Shown here: positions 1 to 7,546 of the stretch, in pieces | Position numbering within the stretch: position 1 is the first letter of the stretch | Layout: each line of letters begins with the position of its first letter | NCBI RefSeq assembly: GCF_016865485.1 | Contig: NZ_AP024452.1 | Location: forward strand, 3,680,501-3,744,500 | Length of the DNA stretch: 64,000 nucleotides | Reading direction: 5' to 3' | Source: Luteitalea sp. TBR-22 | GTDB taxonomy: Bacteria > Acidobacteriota > Vicinamibacteria > Vicinamibacterales > Vicinamibacteraceae | Notes under the pieces: model-generated | The model's input: only the letters and a program-made list of their open reading frames with translations | Databases searched by the model: none | Told to the model about the DNA's origin: nothing | Program-made: the position numbers and the translations under genes

Positions 1-555
1 AACCAGCGGTGGCTCGGCGGCCTCCTCACCAACTTCTCCACCATCCAGCGCTCGCTGGCGCGCCTGCGCGACCTCGAGGCCATGGAGACCGACGGCCGCT
101 ACGACATGCTGTCGAAGAAGGAGATCGCGCGGCTCGAGAAGGAGAAGCGCAAGCTCCAGAAGAACCTCGACGGCATCCGTCACATGGATCGCCTGCCCGA
201 CGCGGTGTTCATCGTCGACACCAAGCACGAGCAGATCGCCGTGGACGAGGCCCGCAAGCTGAAGATCCCGGTCATCGGCATCGTCGACACCAACTGCGAT
301 CCGGATCAGGTGAACTTCGCGGTGCCGGGCAACGACGACGCGCTCCGCGCCATCCGCCTCTTCGCCTCGCGCATCGCCGACGCGGTGATCGCGGGCCGTG
401 GCGTCCGCGAGTCGGCGCAGGCCGAGGCGCCCGTGGTGGTCGGACCCGATGGCGAGGCCGTCGGCAAGTCCGGCGAGCCCCTGCGCGCCCAGCAGCGGCA
501 GGCGCCTCGCGTCGCCGCCCCCAAGTCCGAACCCGCCACGCCGGCCTCGGTGTAA
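1..555 (+). CDS. rpsB: 30S ribosomal protein S2, 5' end cut by the window
   Basis: Small-subunit ribosomal protein S2, which binds the head/body junction of the 30S subunit and helps dock S1. The reading frame is open from base 1 and begins inside the family signature NQRWLGGLLTNF; 184 residues are visible and roughly the first 90 are missing. Further S2 hallmarks follow: LPDAVFIVDTKHE, IPVIGIVDTNCDPD and VPGNDDALRAI. The tail after about visible residue 140 is an Ala/Pro/Glu-rich extension of low complexity, variable in the family. It is followed 126 bases later by tsf, the usual rpsB-tsf arrangement, and both are probably cotranscribed. Confidence 0.97.
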   Translation, partial: NQRWLGGLLTNFSTIQRSLARLRDLEAMETDGRYDMLSKKEIARLEKEKRKLQKNLDGIRHMDRLPDAVFIVDTKHEQIAVDEARKLKIPVIGIVDTNCDPDQVNFAVPGNDDALRAIRLFASRIADAVIAGRGVRESAQAEAPVVVGPDGEAVGKSGEPLRAQQRQAPRVAAPKSEPATPASV

Positions 556-681
556 TCGAGGCCGCCCGTCGCGGCGCTGTGTCCGAACGCCGGCCGACCG
601 CAGTCTCGGCCGGCGTTTCGTGTGTCTGCCGGGGCGCCTGCCGGCGCTCCACTCTTCGTCCTCTTCCTGGAATCCACACCG

Positions 682-1542
682 ATGGCAATCACCGCTGAGA
701 TGGTCAAGAACCTGCGCGAGCGTACCGGCGCGGGCATGATGGAGTGCAAGACGGCGCTCACCGAGAGCAACGGCGACGTCGAGGCCGCGATCGAGTACCT
801 CCGCAAGCGCGGACTCGCGCAGGCCGCCAAGCGCGCCGGCCGCGTCGCGTCGGAGGGCGTGGTCGGCATCCGCCTCAACGACGACCGCACGCTCGGCGTC
901 CTCGCCGAGGTGAACTGCGAGACCGACTTCGTGGCCCGCAACGACGGCTTCAAGGCCCTCGTCGAGGAGATCACGAACACGGTGTTCACGAGCGACCAGC
1001 CGCATGCCGCGCTGGTGGCCGCCGACGGCCCGATCGGGCAGCGCATCACGGCCGAGATCGCCAAGGTCGGCGAGAACATGGCCGTGCCGCGCACCGCGAA
1101 GCTGAGCGCCGACTACGTGGGCAGCTACAGCCACATGGGCGGCAAGATCGGCGTGCTGGTGCAGATCGACGGCGCGAAGGGCGAGGCGACGCAGCACGAA
1201 GCCTTCAAGGCGTTCGTGAACGAGCTCGCGATGCACATCGCCGCCGCCGCCCCGGCCTACACGACGCGCGCCGAGGTGCCGGCGGCCGACGTGGAGAAGG
1301 AGAAGGAGATCTACCGCGCGCAGATGGCCGAGTCCGGCAAGCCGGCCAACGTGATCGAGAAGATCATCGAGGGCAAGCTCGGCGCGTTCTACGAGCAGGT
1401 GTGCCTGGTGGACCAGCCCACGATCCGCGACCCGAAGGTGAAGGTGTCGCAGGCCGTCGAGGCCGTCTCGAAGGCCATCGGCGCGCCGGTGGCCATCAAG
1501 GGCTTCGCGCGCTTCAAGGTCGGCGAGGCGAGCCAGGCGTAA
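682..1542 (+). CDS. tsf: Translation elongation factor Ts
   Basis: EF-Ts, the nucleotide exchange factor that releases GDP from EF-Tu. The N-terminal UBA-like domain (ITAEMVKNLRERTGAGMMECK) and the motif RVASEGVVGI are diagnostic, followed by the ETDFVARN core. I place the start at ATG 682 (MAITAEMV), which gives 286 residues, normal for the family; the open frame extends 20 codons further upstream but those do not resemble EF-Ts. The gene follows rpsB and ends just before a heptamer-repeat/terminator cassette (1546-1706) that probably separates it from pyrH. Confidence 0.97.
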   Translation: MAITAEMVKNLRERTGAGMMECKTALTESNGDVEAAIEYLRKRGLAQAAKRAGRVASEGVVGIRLNDDRTLGVLAEVNCETDFVARNDGFKALVEEITNTVFTSDQPHAALVAADGPIGQRITAEIAKVGENMAVPRTAKLSADYVGSYSHMGGKIGVLVQIDGAKGEATQHEAFKAFVNELAMHIAAAAPAYTTRAEVPAADVEKEKEIYRAQMAESGKPANVIEKIIEGKLGAFYEQVCLVDQPTIRDPKVKVSQAVEAVSKAIGAPVAIKGFARFKVGEASQA

Positions 1543-1545
1543 GCA

Positions 1546-1706
1546 GGCTCAGGGCTCAAGGCTCAGGGCTCAGAAACACCACGGGCGCCTCCTCACCGGG
1601 GCGCCCGTTCTGCGTTTGGTGTCTCGCGGGTTGCGCTCCAAGCCTCGAGTGCTGAGCAGTCAGCGTGCTGGATGCTCTCTGAGCCTTGAGCCCTGAGCCG
1701 TGAGCC
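1546..1706. repeat. Heptamer-bracketed terminator cassette, copy 1
   Basis: Four 7-base units of the form GGCTCAG/A (1546-1573) are followed by a strong hairpin (1581-1608), about 70 bases of unique DNA, and then four units of the exact complement, NTGAGCC (1679-1706). The two arms can therefore pair with one another around the hairpin. The segment AAACACCACGGGCGCC plus the rest of the hairpin and the terminal ATGCTCTCTGAGCC reappear almost unchanged, in inverted orientation, at 4108-4243. The left-arm units carry GGG in phase (GGGCTCA). Confidence 0.85.
1581..1608 (+). terminator. Probable intrinsic terminator after tsf
   Basis: A perfect 9-base-pair stem ACGGGCGCC / GGCGCCCGT with a 10-base loop lies 39 bases after the tsf stop. 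It is followed by TCTGCGTTTGG, only a weak T-tract. It sits inside the inverted heptamer cassette. Without a strong T run termination efficiency is uncertain. Confidence 0.65.
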
Positions 1707-1756
1707 CGTCGTCACCACCGAGCGCTCCCCTGCCGCCCGTCGTGCGTCTGCGCGGT

Positions 1757-1762
1757 TATAAT
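1757..1762 (+). promoter_or_regulatory. -10 box of the pyrH promoter (leaderless candidate)
   Basis: A perfect TATAAT stands in otherwise very GC-rich DNA. Its last base is only 10 bases before the pyrH ATG, so initiation 6-7 bases downstream would leave a leader of about 3-5 bases. There is no purine-rich ribosome-binding site upstream of the ATG (the bases are CTCGCCCGGC). No convincing -35 box was found. Confidence 0.7.
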
Positions 1763-1772
1763 CTCGCCCGGC

Positions 1773-2492
1773 ATGTCGTCACGTCCCGCGTACTCCCGCG
1801 TCCTTCTCAAGCTGTCCGGCGAAGCACTCATGGGTGACCAGGGCTATGGTGTCGACCCCGCCGTGGTCACTCGCATCGCCGAGGACGTGGCCGAGATCCG
1901 CGCCATCGGCGTCCAGGTCGCGATCGTCATCGGTGGCGGCAACATCTTCCGCGGCATGGCCGGCAGCGCCCGCGGCATGGATCGCGCGACCGCCGACTAC
2001 ATGGGCATGCTCGCGACGGTGATGAACGGCCTCGCGCTGCAGGACGGCCTCGAGCACCACGGCGTGCCGACGCGGGTGCTGACCGCCATCGAGATGCGCG
2101 CGGTGGCCGAGCCCTTCATCCGACGCCGTGCCATCCGCCACCTCGAGAAGGGTCGCGTGGTGGTGTTTGCCGCCGGCACCGGCAACCCGTACTTCACGAC
2201 CGACACGGCTGCCGCGCTGCGCGCGATGGAGGTCAAGGCCGACGTCATCATGAAGGCGACCAAGGTCGACGGCATCTACACCGCCGACCCCAAGAAGGAC
2301 CCCACTGCCACCCGGTACGATCGCATCACCTACCTGCAGGTCCTCGAGCAGGGGCTGCAGGTGATGGACGCGACGGCGATCTCCCTCTGCATGGACAACA
2401 AGATGCCCATCGTGGTGCTCGACCTGAACGCACGCGGCAGCATGCGCCGCGCGATCATGGGCGAGCCGGTGGGCTCGCTGGTCACGGCCTGA
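1773..2492 (+). CDS. pyrH: UMP kinase
   Basis: Uridylate kinase of the amino-acid-kinase fold, converting UMP and ATP to UDP and ADP in pyrimidine nucleotide synthesis. It is 239 residues, the family length. Visible motifs are [12 protein letters not shown] at the N-terminus, the glycine-rich [10 protein letters not shown] near residue 56, the substrate loop [18 protein letters not shown] near residues 133-150, and [17 protein letters not shown]. The gene begins 11 bases after a perfect -10 box and probably makes a leaderless mRNA. It precedes frr by 22 bases, the common tsf-pyrH-frr order. Confidence 0.97.
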   Translation: MSSRPAYSRVLLKLSGEALMGDQGYGVDPAVVTRIAEDVAEIRAIGVQVAIVIGGGNIFRGMAGSARGMDRATADYMGMLATVMNGLALQDGLEHHGVPTRVLTAIEMRAVAEPFIRRRAIRHLEKGRVVVFAAGTGNPYFTTDTAAALRAMEVKADVIMKATKVDGIYTADPKKDPTATRYDRITYLQVLEQGLQVMDATAISLCMDNKMPIVVLDLNARGSMRRAIMGEPVGSLVTA

Positions 2493-2514
2493 ACACGGAG
2501 CAGGACACACGACG

Positions 2515-3084
2515 ATGGACGTCTCGGATCTGAAGTCGCTGTACGACGAGTCGCGCAAGCGCATGGGCGCGGTGGTCGATCACCTCAAGCGCGAGATGAC
2601 GGGCGTGCGCACCGGTCGCGCCTCGACGGCGCTGCTCGACAACGTGCACGTCGAAGCCTACGGCACCTCGATGCCGCTCAACCAGGTGGCGCAGCTGTCG
2701 GTGCCAGAGTCGACGCTGATCGTCGCGCAGCCCTTCGATCAGAGCCTGATGGGCGCGATCGAGAAGGCGATCCGCGCCGCCAACCTCGGGCTCAACCCCG
2801 CCAACGACGGCAAGGTCGTGCGCATCCCCCTCCCCGCCCTGACCGAGGAGCGCCGCAAGGAACTCACCAAGGTGATCCACAAGCTGGCCGAGGAAGCCCG
2901 CAATGGGGTGCGCCAGGTGCGTCGCGACGCCAACGACCGCCTGAAGAAGCTGCTCAAGGACTCGGCCATCTCCGAGGACGACGAGCGCCGCGGGCTCGAC
3001 GAGGTGCAGAAGATGACCGACCAGCACGTGCACCTGATCGACGACCTGCAGAAGAAGAAGGACCAGGAACTCCTCACGGTGTGA
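2515..3084 (+). CDS. frr: Ribosome-recycling factor
   Basis: RRF splits post-termination ribosomes together with EF-G. The protein has 189 residues against about 185 for the family. The hallmark MTGVRTGRAS...LLD lies near residues 30-43, followed by VEAYGTSMPLNQVAQLSVPE and, in the three-helix bundle, RIPLPALTEERRKELTK and VRQVRRDANDRLKKL. It starts 22 bases after pyrH and its TGA overlaps the GTG start of the next gene (GTGA), so translation of the asparaginase is probably coupled to it. Confidence 0.97.
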   Translation: MDVSDLKSLYDESRKRMGAVVDHLKREMTGVRTGRASTALLDNVHVEAYGTSMPLNQVAQLSVPESTLIVAQPFDQSLMGAIEKAIRAANLGLNPANDGKVVRIPLPALTEERRKELTKVIHKLAEEARNGVRQVRRDANDRLKKLLKDSAISEDDERRGLDEVQKMTDQHVHLIDDLQKKKDQELLTV

Positions 3085-4097
3085 CCCGCCCCACCGTCGC
3101 CATCCTCTTCACCGGCGGCACGATCTCGATGCGCATCGACGCGCGATCGGGATCGGCCGTCCCGGCCATGCGCGGCGACGACATCCTCGCGCACGTCCCG
3201 CAGCTGGCCGACGTCGCCGACATCGAGCTCGAGGACGTCTCGCAGCTCCCCGGCCCGCACGTCACTCCCGAACACATGTGGCGACTGGCCCGCCGCGTCG
3301 CCGCCTGGCTCGAACGTCCCGACATCGACGGCGTCGTCGTCACGCACGGTACCGACACGCTCGAGGAGACCGCGTACTTCCTCGACATCGCGTTGCGCAC
3401 CGACAAGCCGGTGGTGCTGGTCGGGGCGATTCGCACGATGTCCGAGCCGAGCTGGGACGGGCCGGCCAACCTCGTGCACGCCGTCCAGGTCGCCGGCGCC
3501 GCCGACTCGCGTGGGCGCGGCGTGATGGTGGCCATGAACGAGCAGATCCTGTCGGCTCGGGAGGTCGAGAAGGTGCACACCGAGGCCGCGGCGTCGTTCC
3601 AGTCCCGCGAGTTCGGCCCGGTGGGCGTCGTCGATGCCGGCGTGGTGCGCTACCTGCGCGACACGCCACGTGAGCGGGCCTGGAGCGACCCGGAGGCCGA
3701 TGGGCTGCTGCGGGTGCGACGACTCGAGCCCGACGTGGACCTCATCAAGGTCGCGGCGGGCGCCGACGGGCGCTTCGTGCGCTGCTCTTTGGCCAGTGGC
3801 GCCAAGGGCCTGGTGATCGAGGCGCTGGGACGCGGCAACGTGCCGCCCGCGATGCTCGACGACCTGGCCGCGGCGGTGCGGGCCGGCCTGCCGGTGGTGC
3901 TGACCTCGCGCTGCGGCGCCGGGAGCGTGCGCGAGCGCTACGGTTACGAGGGCGGTGGCCGCGGCCTGCGCGACCTGGGACTCATCTTCGCCGGCCGCCT
4001 CAGTGGCGTGAAGGCGCGCATCAAGCTGATGCTGGCGCTGGGCCACACGCACGATCACGAGGCGCTGCGCGCGATTTTCGATGACCCGATGGCGTGA
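3081..4097 (+). CDS. L-asparaginase, type I-like
   Basis: Asparaginase/glutaminase-family amidohydrolase, releasing ammonia from asparagine. Both catalytic threonine motifs are present: ILFTGGTISM near residue 9 and VVTHGTDTLEETAYFLD near residue 86, the latter carrying the Thr-Asp-Lys relay start. No signal peptide is seen, so it is probably cytoplasmic; its 338 residues match this group. The GTG start overlaps the frr stop. It is convergent with pfkA, with a bidirectional hairpin between them. Substrate preference (asparagine, glutamine or other amide) cannot be read from the sequence. Confidence 0.88.
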   Translation: MTRPTVAILFTGGTISMRIDARSGSAVPAMRGDDILAHVPQLADVADIELEDVSQLPGPHVTPEHMWRLARRVAAWLERPDIDGVVVTHGTDTLEETAYFLDIALRTDKPVVLVGAIRTMSEPSWDGPANLVHAVQVAGAADSRGRGVMVAMNEQILSAREVEKVHTEAAASFQSREFGPVGVVDAGVVRYLRDTPRERAWSDPEADGLLRVRRLEPDVDLIKVAAGADGRFVRCSLASGAKGLVIEALGRGNVPPAMLDDLAAAVRAGLPVVLTSRCGAGSVRERYGYEGGGRGLRDLGLIFAGRLSGVKARIKLMLALGHTHDHEALRAIFDDPMA

Positions 4098-4107
4098 CGC
4101 GGGCCCA

Positions 4108-4243
4108 GGGCTCAGGGCTCAGGGCTCAGGGCTCAAGGCTCAAGGCTCAGAGAGCATTCTGCACGGCAAGGACGACGAAAACGGGCGCCCCGGTGAGGGG
4201 GCGCCCGTGGTGTTTCTGAGCCCTGAGGCGTGAGCCCTGAGCC
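4108..4243. repeat. Heptamer-bracketed terminator cassette, copy 2 (inverted)
   Basis: Six 7-base units GGGCTCA/AGGCTCA (4108-4149) face four complementary units NTGAGCC (4216-4243) across a strong hairpin at 4181-4208. Read on the minus strand the cassette matches the one at 1546-1706: AAACACCACGGGCGCC, the hairpin loop and the closing ATGCTCTCTGAGCC are all shared, with one mismatch in about 40 bases around the hairpin. The right arm runs directly into the pfkA stop codon. Unique spacer sequence beyond the hairpin differs between copies. Confidence 0.85.
4181..4208. terminator. Bidirectional hairpin between the asparaginase gene and pfkA
   Basis: An 11-base-pair perfect stem ACGGGCGCCCC / GGGGCGCCCGT with a 6-base loop. 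It is preceded by AAA and followed by GGTGTTT, giving modest T-tracts on both strands, as expected between two convergent genes. Confidence 0.75.
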
Positions 4244-5328
4244 TACTCGTCCCCGAAGCTGATCCCGAGCGACTTGGCGGTGCGGACGACGTCGCCGTCG
4301 GCCGGGACGAGGCGCATCTTGCCGCCGACGTCGGCCAGGGGCACCGACCCGATTTCGGGCGGGTGGAAGGCGACCATGCGGTCGCTCTCGCCCTTCATCA
4401 GCAGTTCGACGGCCATCGCGCCGAAGCGCGTGGCGAGCATGCGATCGAAGCTGGTGGGCGACCCGCCGCGCTGCAGGTGCCCGAGCACCACCGTGCGCGT
4501 CTCCTTGCCGGTGAGCTTCTCGAGTTCCGCCGCGATGCGGTGCCCGACGCCACCGAGCCGCTCCACGTAGCCGCCGTCGGCCGCCTTGACGAGCGACACC
4601 TTGCCGCCCTTGGGCACGGCGCCCTCGGCGACCACCACGATGCTGAACTTGGCGCCGAAGGAATCACGCTCCTTGATTCGCCGCGCGACGGTCTCGATGT
4701 CGTACGGAATCTCCGGGATCATGATCACGTCGGCACCGCCGGCCACGCCCGAGTAGAGCGCGATCCAGCCGGCGTACCGGCCCATCACCTCGACGACCAT
4801 GACGCGCTGGTGCGCCTGCGCGGTCGTGTGGAGGCGATCGATGGCGTCGGTGGCGAAGGTGACCGCCGTGTCGAAGCCGAAGCAGTTGGTCGTGCCGACG
4901 ATGTCGTTGTCGATCGTCTTGGGCACGCCGATGATCGGCATCCCCTTCTTGTTGAACTCGTGCGCGATGGAGAGCGTCCCATCGCCGCCGATGACGACCA
5001 CGCCGTCGATCTTCAGCTTGTGGAACATCTCCATGCAGCGCTCCGCGTAGTCGCGCGGGCCGTCGGAGGTCTCGATCGGCTTGAGGAACGGGTTGCCGCG
5101 GTTGACCGTGCCGAGGATCGTGCCGCCGAGGCGCAGGATGCCCGTCACGTTGCGCGGCGTGAGCACGGTGTGGCGGTTGGTCTCGAGCAGCCCATCGAAG
5201 CTGTTCTCGAGGCCGAGGCACTCGATGCCGTGGTTGTACGACGACTTGACCACGGCGCGGATGACCGCGTTCAGGCCGGGGGCATCCCCGCCACCGGTGA
5301 GTACACCAATCCGACGGACCTTGCTCAT
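4243..5328 (-). CDS. pfkA: 6-phosphofructokinase, group III-like
   Basis: Phosphofructokinase of the PfkA family, phosphorylating fructose 6-phosphate in glycolysis. I start it at ATG 5328 (MSKVRRIGVLTGGGDAPG), giving 361 residues; the open frame upstream does not look like PFK. The phosphoryl-donor loop reads GGDG (residues 114-117; the position-104 equivalent is Gly, as in ATP enzymes) but the catalytic loop reads PKTIDND (136-142), with Lys where classical ATP-PFKs have Gly. This Gly/Lys combination is typical of the mixed group III, so use of ATP is likely but PPi cannot be excluded. It is convergent with the asparaginase gene. A -10 box lies at 5394-5399. Confidence 0.93.
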   Translation of the reverse strand: MSKVRRIGVLTGGGDAPGLNAVIRAVVKSSYNHGIECLGLENSFDGLLETNRHTVLTPRNVTGILRLGGTILGTVNRGNPFLKPIETSDGPRDYAERCMEMFHKLKIDGVVVIGGDGTLSIAHEFNKKGMPIIGVPKTIDNDIVGTTNCFGFDTAVTFATDAIDRLHTTAQAHQRVMVVEVMGRYAGWIALYSGVAGGADVIMIPEIPYDIETVARRIKERDSFGAKFSIVVVAEGAVPKGGKVSLVKAADGGYVERLGGVGHRIAAELEKLTGKETRTVVLGHLQRGGSPTSFDRMLATRFGAMAVELLMKGESDRMVAFHPPEIGSVPLADVGGKMRLVPADGDVVRTAKSLGISFGDE

Positions 5329-5393
5329 ACGAAGACGTCTATCCTCTGGAGTGATCGGGAAATCCGGCGCTCGCGCACACGGAAGACTGCTGA

Positions 5394-5399
5394 AGTATA
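5394..5399 (-). promoter_or_regulatory. -10 box upstream of pfkA
   Basis: On the minus strand the hexamer TATACT occurs about 66 bases before the pfkA ATG. No clear -35 box is seen; a leader of about 60 bases would result. Confidence 0.5.
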
Positions 5400-5409
5400 A
5401 ACGCAAACC

Positions 5410-5435
5410 GGGCGCGCCCCGCCGGGAGCGCGCCC
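5410..5435 (-). terminator. Hairpin after the glycine-zipper gene
   Basis: Perfect 8-base-pair inverted repeat GGGCGCGC / GCGCGCCC lies 28 bases beyond the stop of the minus-strand gene at 5464 and just upstream of the pfkA promoter. In the minus direction it is followed by GGTTTGCGTTTA, which supplies some T residues. Confidence 0.55.
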
Positions 5436-5463
5436 CATGACAGAGCCGACCGTGCGTGCCGCC

Positions 5464-6081
5464 TCAACGCGGCTGGCGACGCGTCACCTGATCCCAGAGG
5501 GTCGCCGCGCCACCACCGACCGCCGCGCCGATGAGCGCGCCCTTCTTGCCGCCGGTGGCTGCGCCCACGCCGGCCCCGACACCTGCCGCCGAGCCGATGA
5601 TGAGCGCGCTCTTCTGCCACGAACGCCGCGACGGCCGCTGGATCTCCTCCACGTCGTCGTACACGACCCGGCGCGCTGCCGGACGGCGCACGACGGTCCG
5701 CACCGGGGCGGGACGCGGATCACTCGACCAGGCGACGGGGGCGGGTGCCACGGCCATCGGAGCCGCCGCAGGAACCACCATGGGCGCATAGGCGGGCGGC
5801 GCCGCCGCCCCGGGCGCCGGCGCGAGCGCCGCCTGCACCGCCGGGCCGGGGGCCGTCACGCACTCGACCTGCGGGACGAGGGTGTTGCCAACGACCACCT
5901 GTCGGAGGAGCGGCTGCTGCCCGGTCGGGCAGGACAGGAGCACCGGGGACGACGCCGCGGCCGTTGTCGGCGGCGGCATGGTCGTCGTGGCCGACGGTGC
6001 GGGGGCGCAGGCGCCTGCGACGAGCAGCATGGCCACAGCGGGCAGGGCACGGGGTGCGACGATGCGGGGAAGGAACGACAT
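5464..6081 (-). CDS. Glycine-zipper (YMGG-like) envelope lipoprotein
   Basis: Predicted envelope protein of 205 residues. The start is ATG 6081 because a good ribosome-binding site (GAGGAGG) lies just upstream and the N-terminus is then a signal peptide ending in VAGAC, an acceptable though not perfect lipobox. A Pro/Ala-rich linker follows (about residues 25-130), then a basic stretch, then a C-terminal glycine zipper beginning at SALIIGSAAGVGAGVGAATG, of the type common in acidobacterial YMGG/Gly-zipper proteins that may insert in membranes. The exact function is unknown. It stands alone, between pfkA and the PEP-CTERM gene. Confidence 0.75.
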   Translation of the reverse strand: MSFLPRIVAPRALPAVAMLLVAGACAPAPSATTTMPPPTTAAASSPVLLSCPTGQQPLLRQVVVGNTLVPQVECVTAPGPAVQAALAPAPGAAAPPAYAPMVVPAAAPMAVAPAPVAWSSDPRPAPVRTVVRRPAARRVVYDDVEEIQRPSRRSWQKSALIIGSAAGVGAGVGAATGGKKGALIGAAVGGGAATLWDQVTRRQPR

Positions 6082-6217
6082 CTGGCCTCCTCGGCGGCTC
6101 AAGGCTCGGGACACGTCATCCACGTCCCGAGAGGCTGCCTGCCCTCCTTGCACCAAGGCGCGTGCCAGCGCCGTTGGCCTCTCCGGGCGGCAGGCCGGGG
6201 CCTCGGGAGTGACGCAT

Positions 6218-6291
6218 GCCGGTCGAGGTGCGACCTGACGGCGACACCTCGACCGGCGATCGCGCCCCAGGGACCGGCCAGTTGGTCCCTG
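6218..6291 (-). terminator. Two strong hairpins after the PEP-CTERM gene
   Basis: Directly after the minus-strand stop at 6307 there is an 8-bp perfect stem CAGGGACC / GGTCCCTG (6268-6291) and then a 13-bp perfect stem GCCGGTCGAGGTG / CACCTCGACCGGC (6218-6257, 14-base loop). Neither has a T-tract. They fill most of the 225-base gap between the two genes and may stop transcription or protect the 3' end. Confidence 0.55.
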
Positions 6292-6306
6292 AGGCGCCAT
6301 GGCCGC

Positions 6307-6957
6307 CTACCCGCGACGCCTCGATGCCGTCATGGCGAGGAGCGCCCCGCCGACCAGCATGAGAGACGTGGGTTCCGGCACGTCGCCTCCCCCCGTGTCG
6401 CCACCGTCCCTGGGGCCGACGCCGCCGAGCCGGATTTGCCGAACGTCCTGCAGCGCCCCGTTGGTGAGGATCAGCACCGTGTCGATGGCATCGCCTTCGG
6501 TCGCCTTGATCCCGAAGAAGTTCTGTCCACCGGCGTTGACGCCGAACTGGAAGGTGTAGGTCTCCCCGAGCGCGCTGAGGGCCTTGATGGTGGCCACCCC
6601 ATCGGCGCCCGCGTTGAGGTTCGCCTCGAACTCGGTGAAGTACAGGGCCGGGTCGAGCGCATCGACAAGCAAGCGGTCGAATCCGGTGCCGGCTTCGTCC
6701 TCGACGCGCGCCTGCCCCGCGGCCGGCGTCACCAGGTCGACCGTGCCCGTCAGGTTGAAGATCGTTGCGGTCTGGTTGGTCGCCCCCTGCACCATCAGGC
6801 CGGGGCCACTCAACAGCCCGTCACCGTTGAAGAGCAGGTTCTCGTCGGGTTGGACGAAGTTGGGTGCCGCCAGGAACAGCAGCGCAGCGTCGGCCTGGGT
6901 TGCCATGCCGAACATCAGGGCGCCCGTGCACAGCGCGGGGGTGAGTAGACGAAGCAT
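6307..6957 (-). CDS. PEP-CTERM sorted exported protein
   Basis: Secreted protein of 216 residues with an N-terminal signal peptide (cleavage expected after ATQADA, about residue 24) and a classical C-terminal sorting signal: VPEPTSL, a hydrophobic stretch LMLVGGALLAM and the basic end SRRRG. Such tails are recognised by exosortase and anchor or release proteins linked to exopolysaccharide. The mature part is rich in Gly, Asn and Thr and probably beta-rich; no enzymatic motif was recognised. The start ATG 6957 follows AGGAGGTGG. A 7-bp hairpin (6977-6993) lies immediately 5' of the ribosome-binding site and could influence translation. No exosortase gene is in the window. Confidence 0.85.
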   Translation of the reverse strand: MLRLLTPALCTGALMFGMATQADAALLFLAAPNFVQPDENLLFNGDGLLSGPGLMVQGATNQTATIFNLTGTVDLVTPAAGQARVEDEAGTGFDRLLVDALDPALYFTEFEANLNAGADGVATIKALSALGETYTFQFGVNAGGQNFFGIKATEGDAIDTVLILTNGALQDVRQIRLGGVGPRDGGDTGGGDVPEPTSLMLVGGALLAMTASRRRG

Positions 6958-6976
6958 CGACGTGTGTCCACCTCCT

Positions 6977-6993
6977 GGGCCTGGAACAGGCCC
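6977..6993 (-). promoter_or_regulatory. Hairpin abutting the ribosome-binding site of the PEP-CTERM gene
   Basis: A perfect 7-bp stem GGGCCTG / CAGGCCC with a 3-base loop ends exactly where the AGGAGG ribosome-binding site (6971-6976, minus strand) begins. Stacking at this position could affect ribosome access; the sequence gives no further evidence. Confidence 0.4.
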
Positions 6994-7180
6994 GGTCCAG
7001 AAGGAGCAATGCACGTGCCGATGACCACTGCGCCCGCAGCCTGCACGCCGGCCTCCCGGTGTGATGCAGACGGCATCACCGCGCGAGCCGGCCATGCAGG
7101 TCAGGTAAGCGGAAGCGCACGCGGCAGCCCGACGGCGAGCCGGCCGGCGCCGCGAACCTACCGGCCCTGTCGACGGGCAG

Positions 7181-7219
7181 AAACGACGAACGCCGCACCG
7201 GCCAGTGGCTCGTGCGGCG
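7181..7219 (-). terminator. Terminator downstream of tRNA-Ala
   Basis: On the minus strand, 13 bases after the tRNA 3' end, an 8-bp perfect stem (CGCCGCAC / GTGCGGCG, 13-base loop) is followed by TTCGTCGTTT. This fits an intrinsic terminator for the single-tRNA transcript. Confidence 0.7.
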
Positions 7220-7232
7220 TCATGAGGAGATT

Positions 7233-7308
<76 letters not shown>

Positions 7309-7381
7309 ACTCCCTGTCGAGCGGCCCCGGGCGGGGCCGCGTCGGCCTCAGGCAGCGTCACCGCGCCTCGACCGAACGCAG

Positions 7382-7390
7382 AGTGTAGCA
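7382..7390 (-). promoter_or_regulatory. Extended -10 promoter of tRNA-Ala
   Basis: On the minus strand TGCTACACT gives an extended -10 (TGC plus TACACT) about 75 bases before the mature tRNA 5' end. The same TGCTACACTC occurs upstream of ffh (31515-31523) and ftsY (35536-35544). The transcribed leader contains an 8-bp GC hairpin (7321-7340) that RNase P processing would remove. No -35 box is evident. Confidence 0.6.
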
Positions 7391-7400
7391 CACTCGAGGG

Positions 7401-7530
7401 GGCCTTGGGCCTTGGGCCTTGGGCCTTGGGCCTTGGGCCTTGGGCCTTGGGCCTTGGGCCTTGGGCCTTGGGCCTTGGGCCTGCATTAGGCATTCGGCAT
7501 CCTGCATTAGGCATTCGGCATTCGGCATTT
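7401..7530. repeat. Two adjoining heptamer arrays, (GGCCTTG)11 and seven GGCATTC-type units
   Basis: Eleven perfect copies of GGCCTTG (7401-7477) plus a partial copy are followed without loss of the seven-base phase by seven units TGCATTA/GGCATTC/GGCATCC/GGCATTT (7482-7530). The first array places GGG every seven bases on the plus strand and fits a G3N4 quadruplex motif. The block occupies the space between the divergent tRNA-Ala and fmdB-like genes and ends one base before the latter's -10 box, so any -35 element would lie in repeat DNA. Confidence 0.9.
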
Positions 7531-7531
7531 C

Positions 7532-7537
7532 TATAAT
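7532..7537 (+). promoter_or_regulatory. -10 box of the zinc-ribbon gene (leaderless candidate)
   Basis: Perfect TATAAT ending 9 bases before the GTG start at 7547, so the transcript would have about 3 bases of leader. No ribosome-binding site is seen (CCCCTACC precedes GTG). The upstream region is a heptamer array. Confidence 0.65.
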
Positions 7538-7546
7538 GCCCCTACC

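Noticed and set aside
5985-6081. Longer glycine-zipper protein starting near 6300
   Set aside because: ATG 6081 has a strong ribosome-binding site and a signal peptide; the upstream frame runs through hairpins and Arg-rich nonsense.
7401-7530. CRISPR array
   Set aside because: Units are seven bases in direct contact without spacers, and no cas gene is present anywhere in the window.
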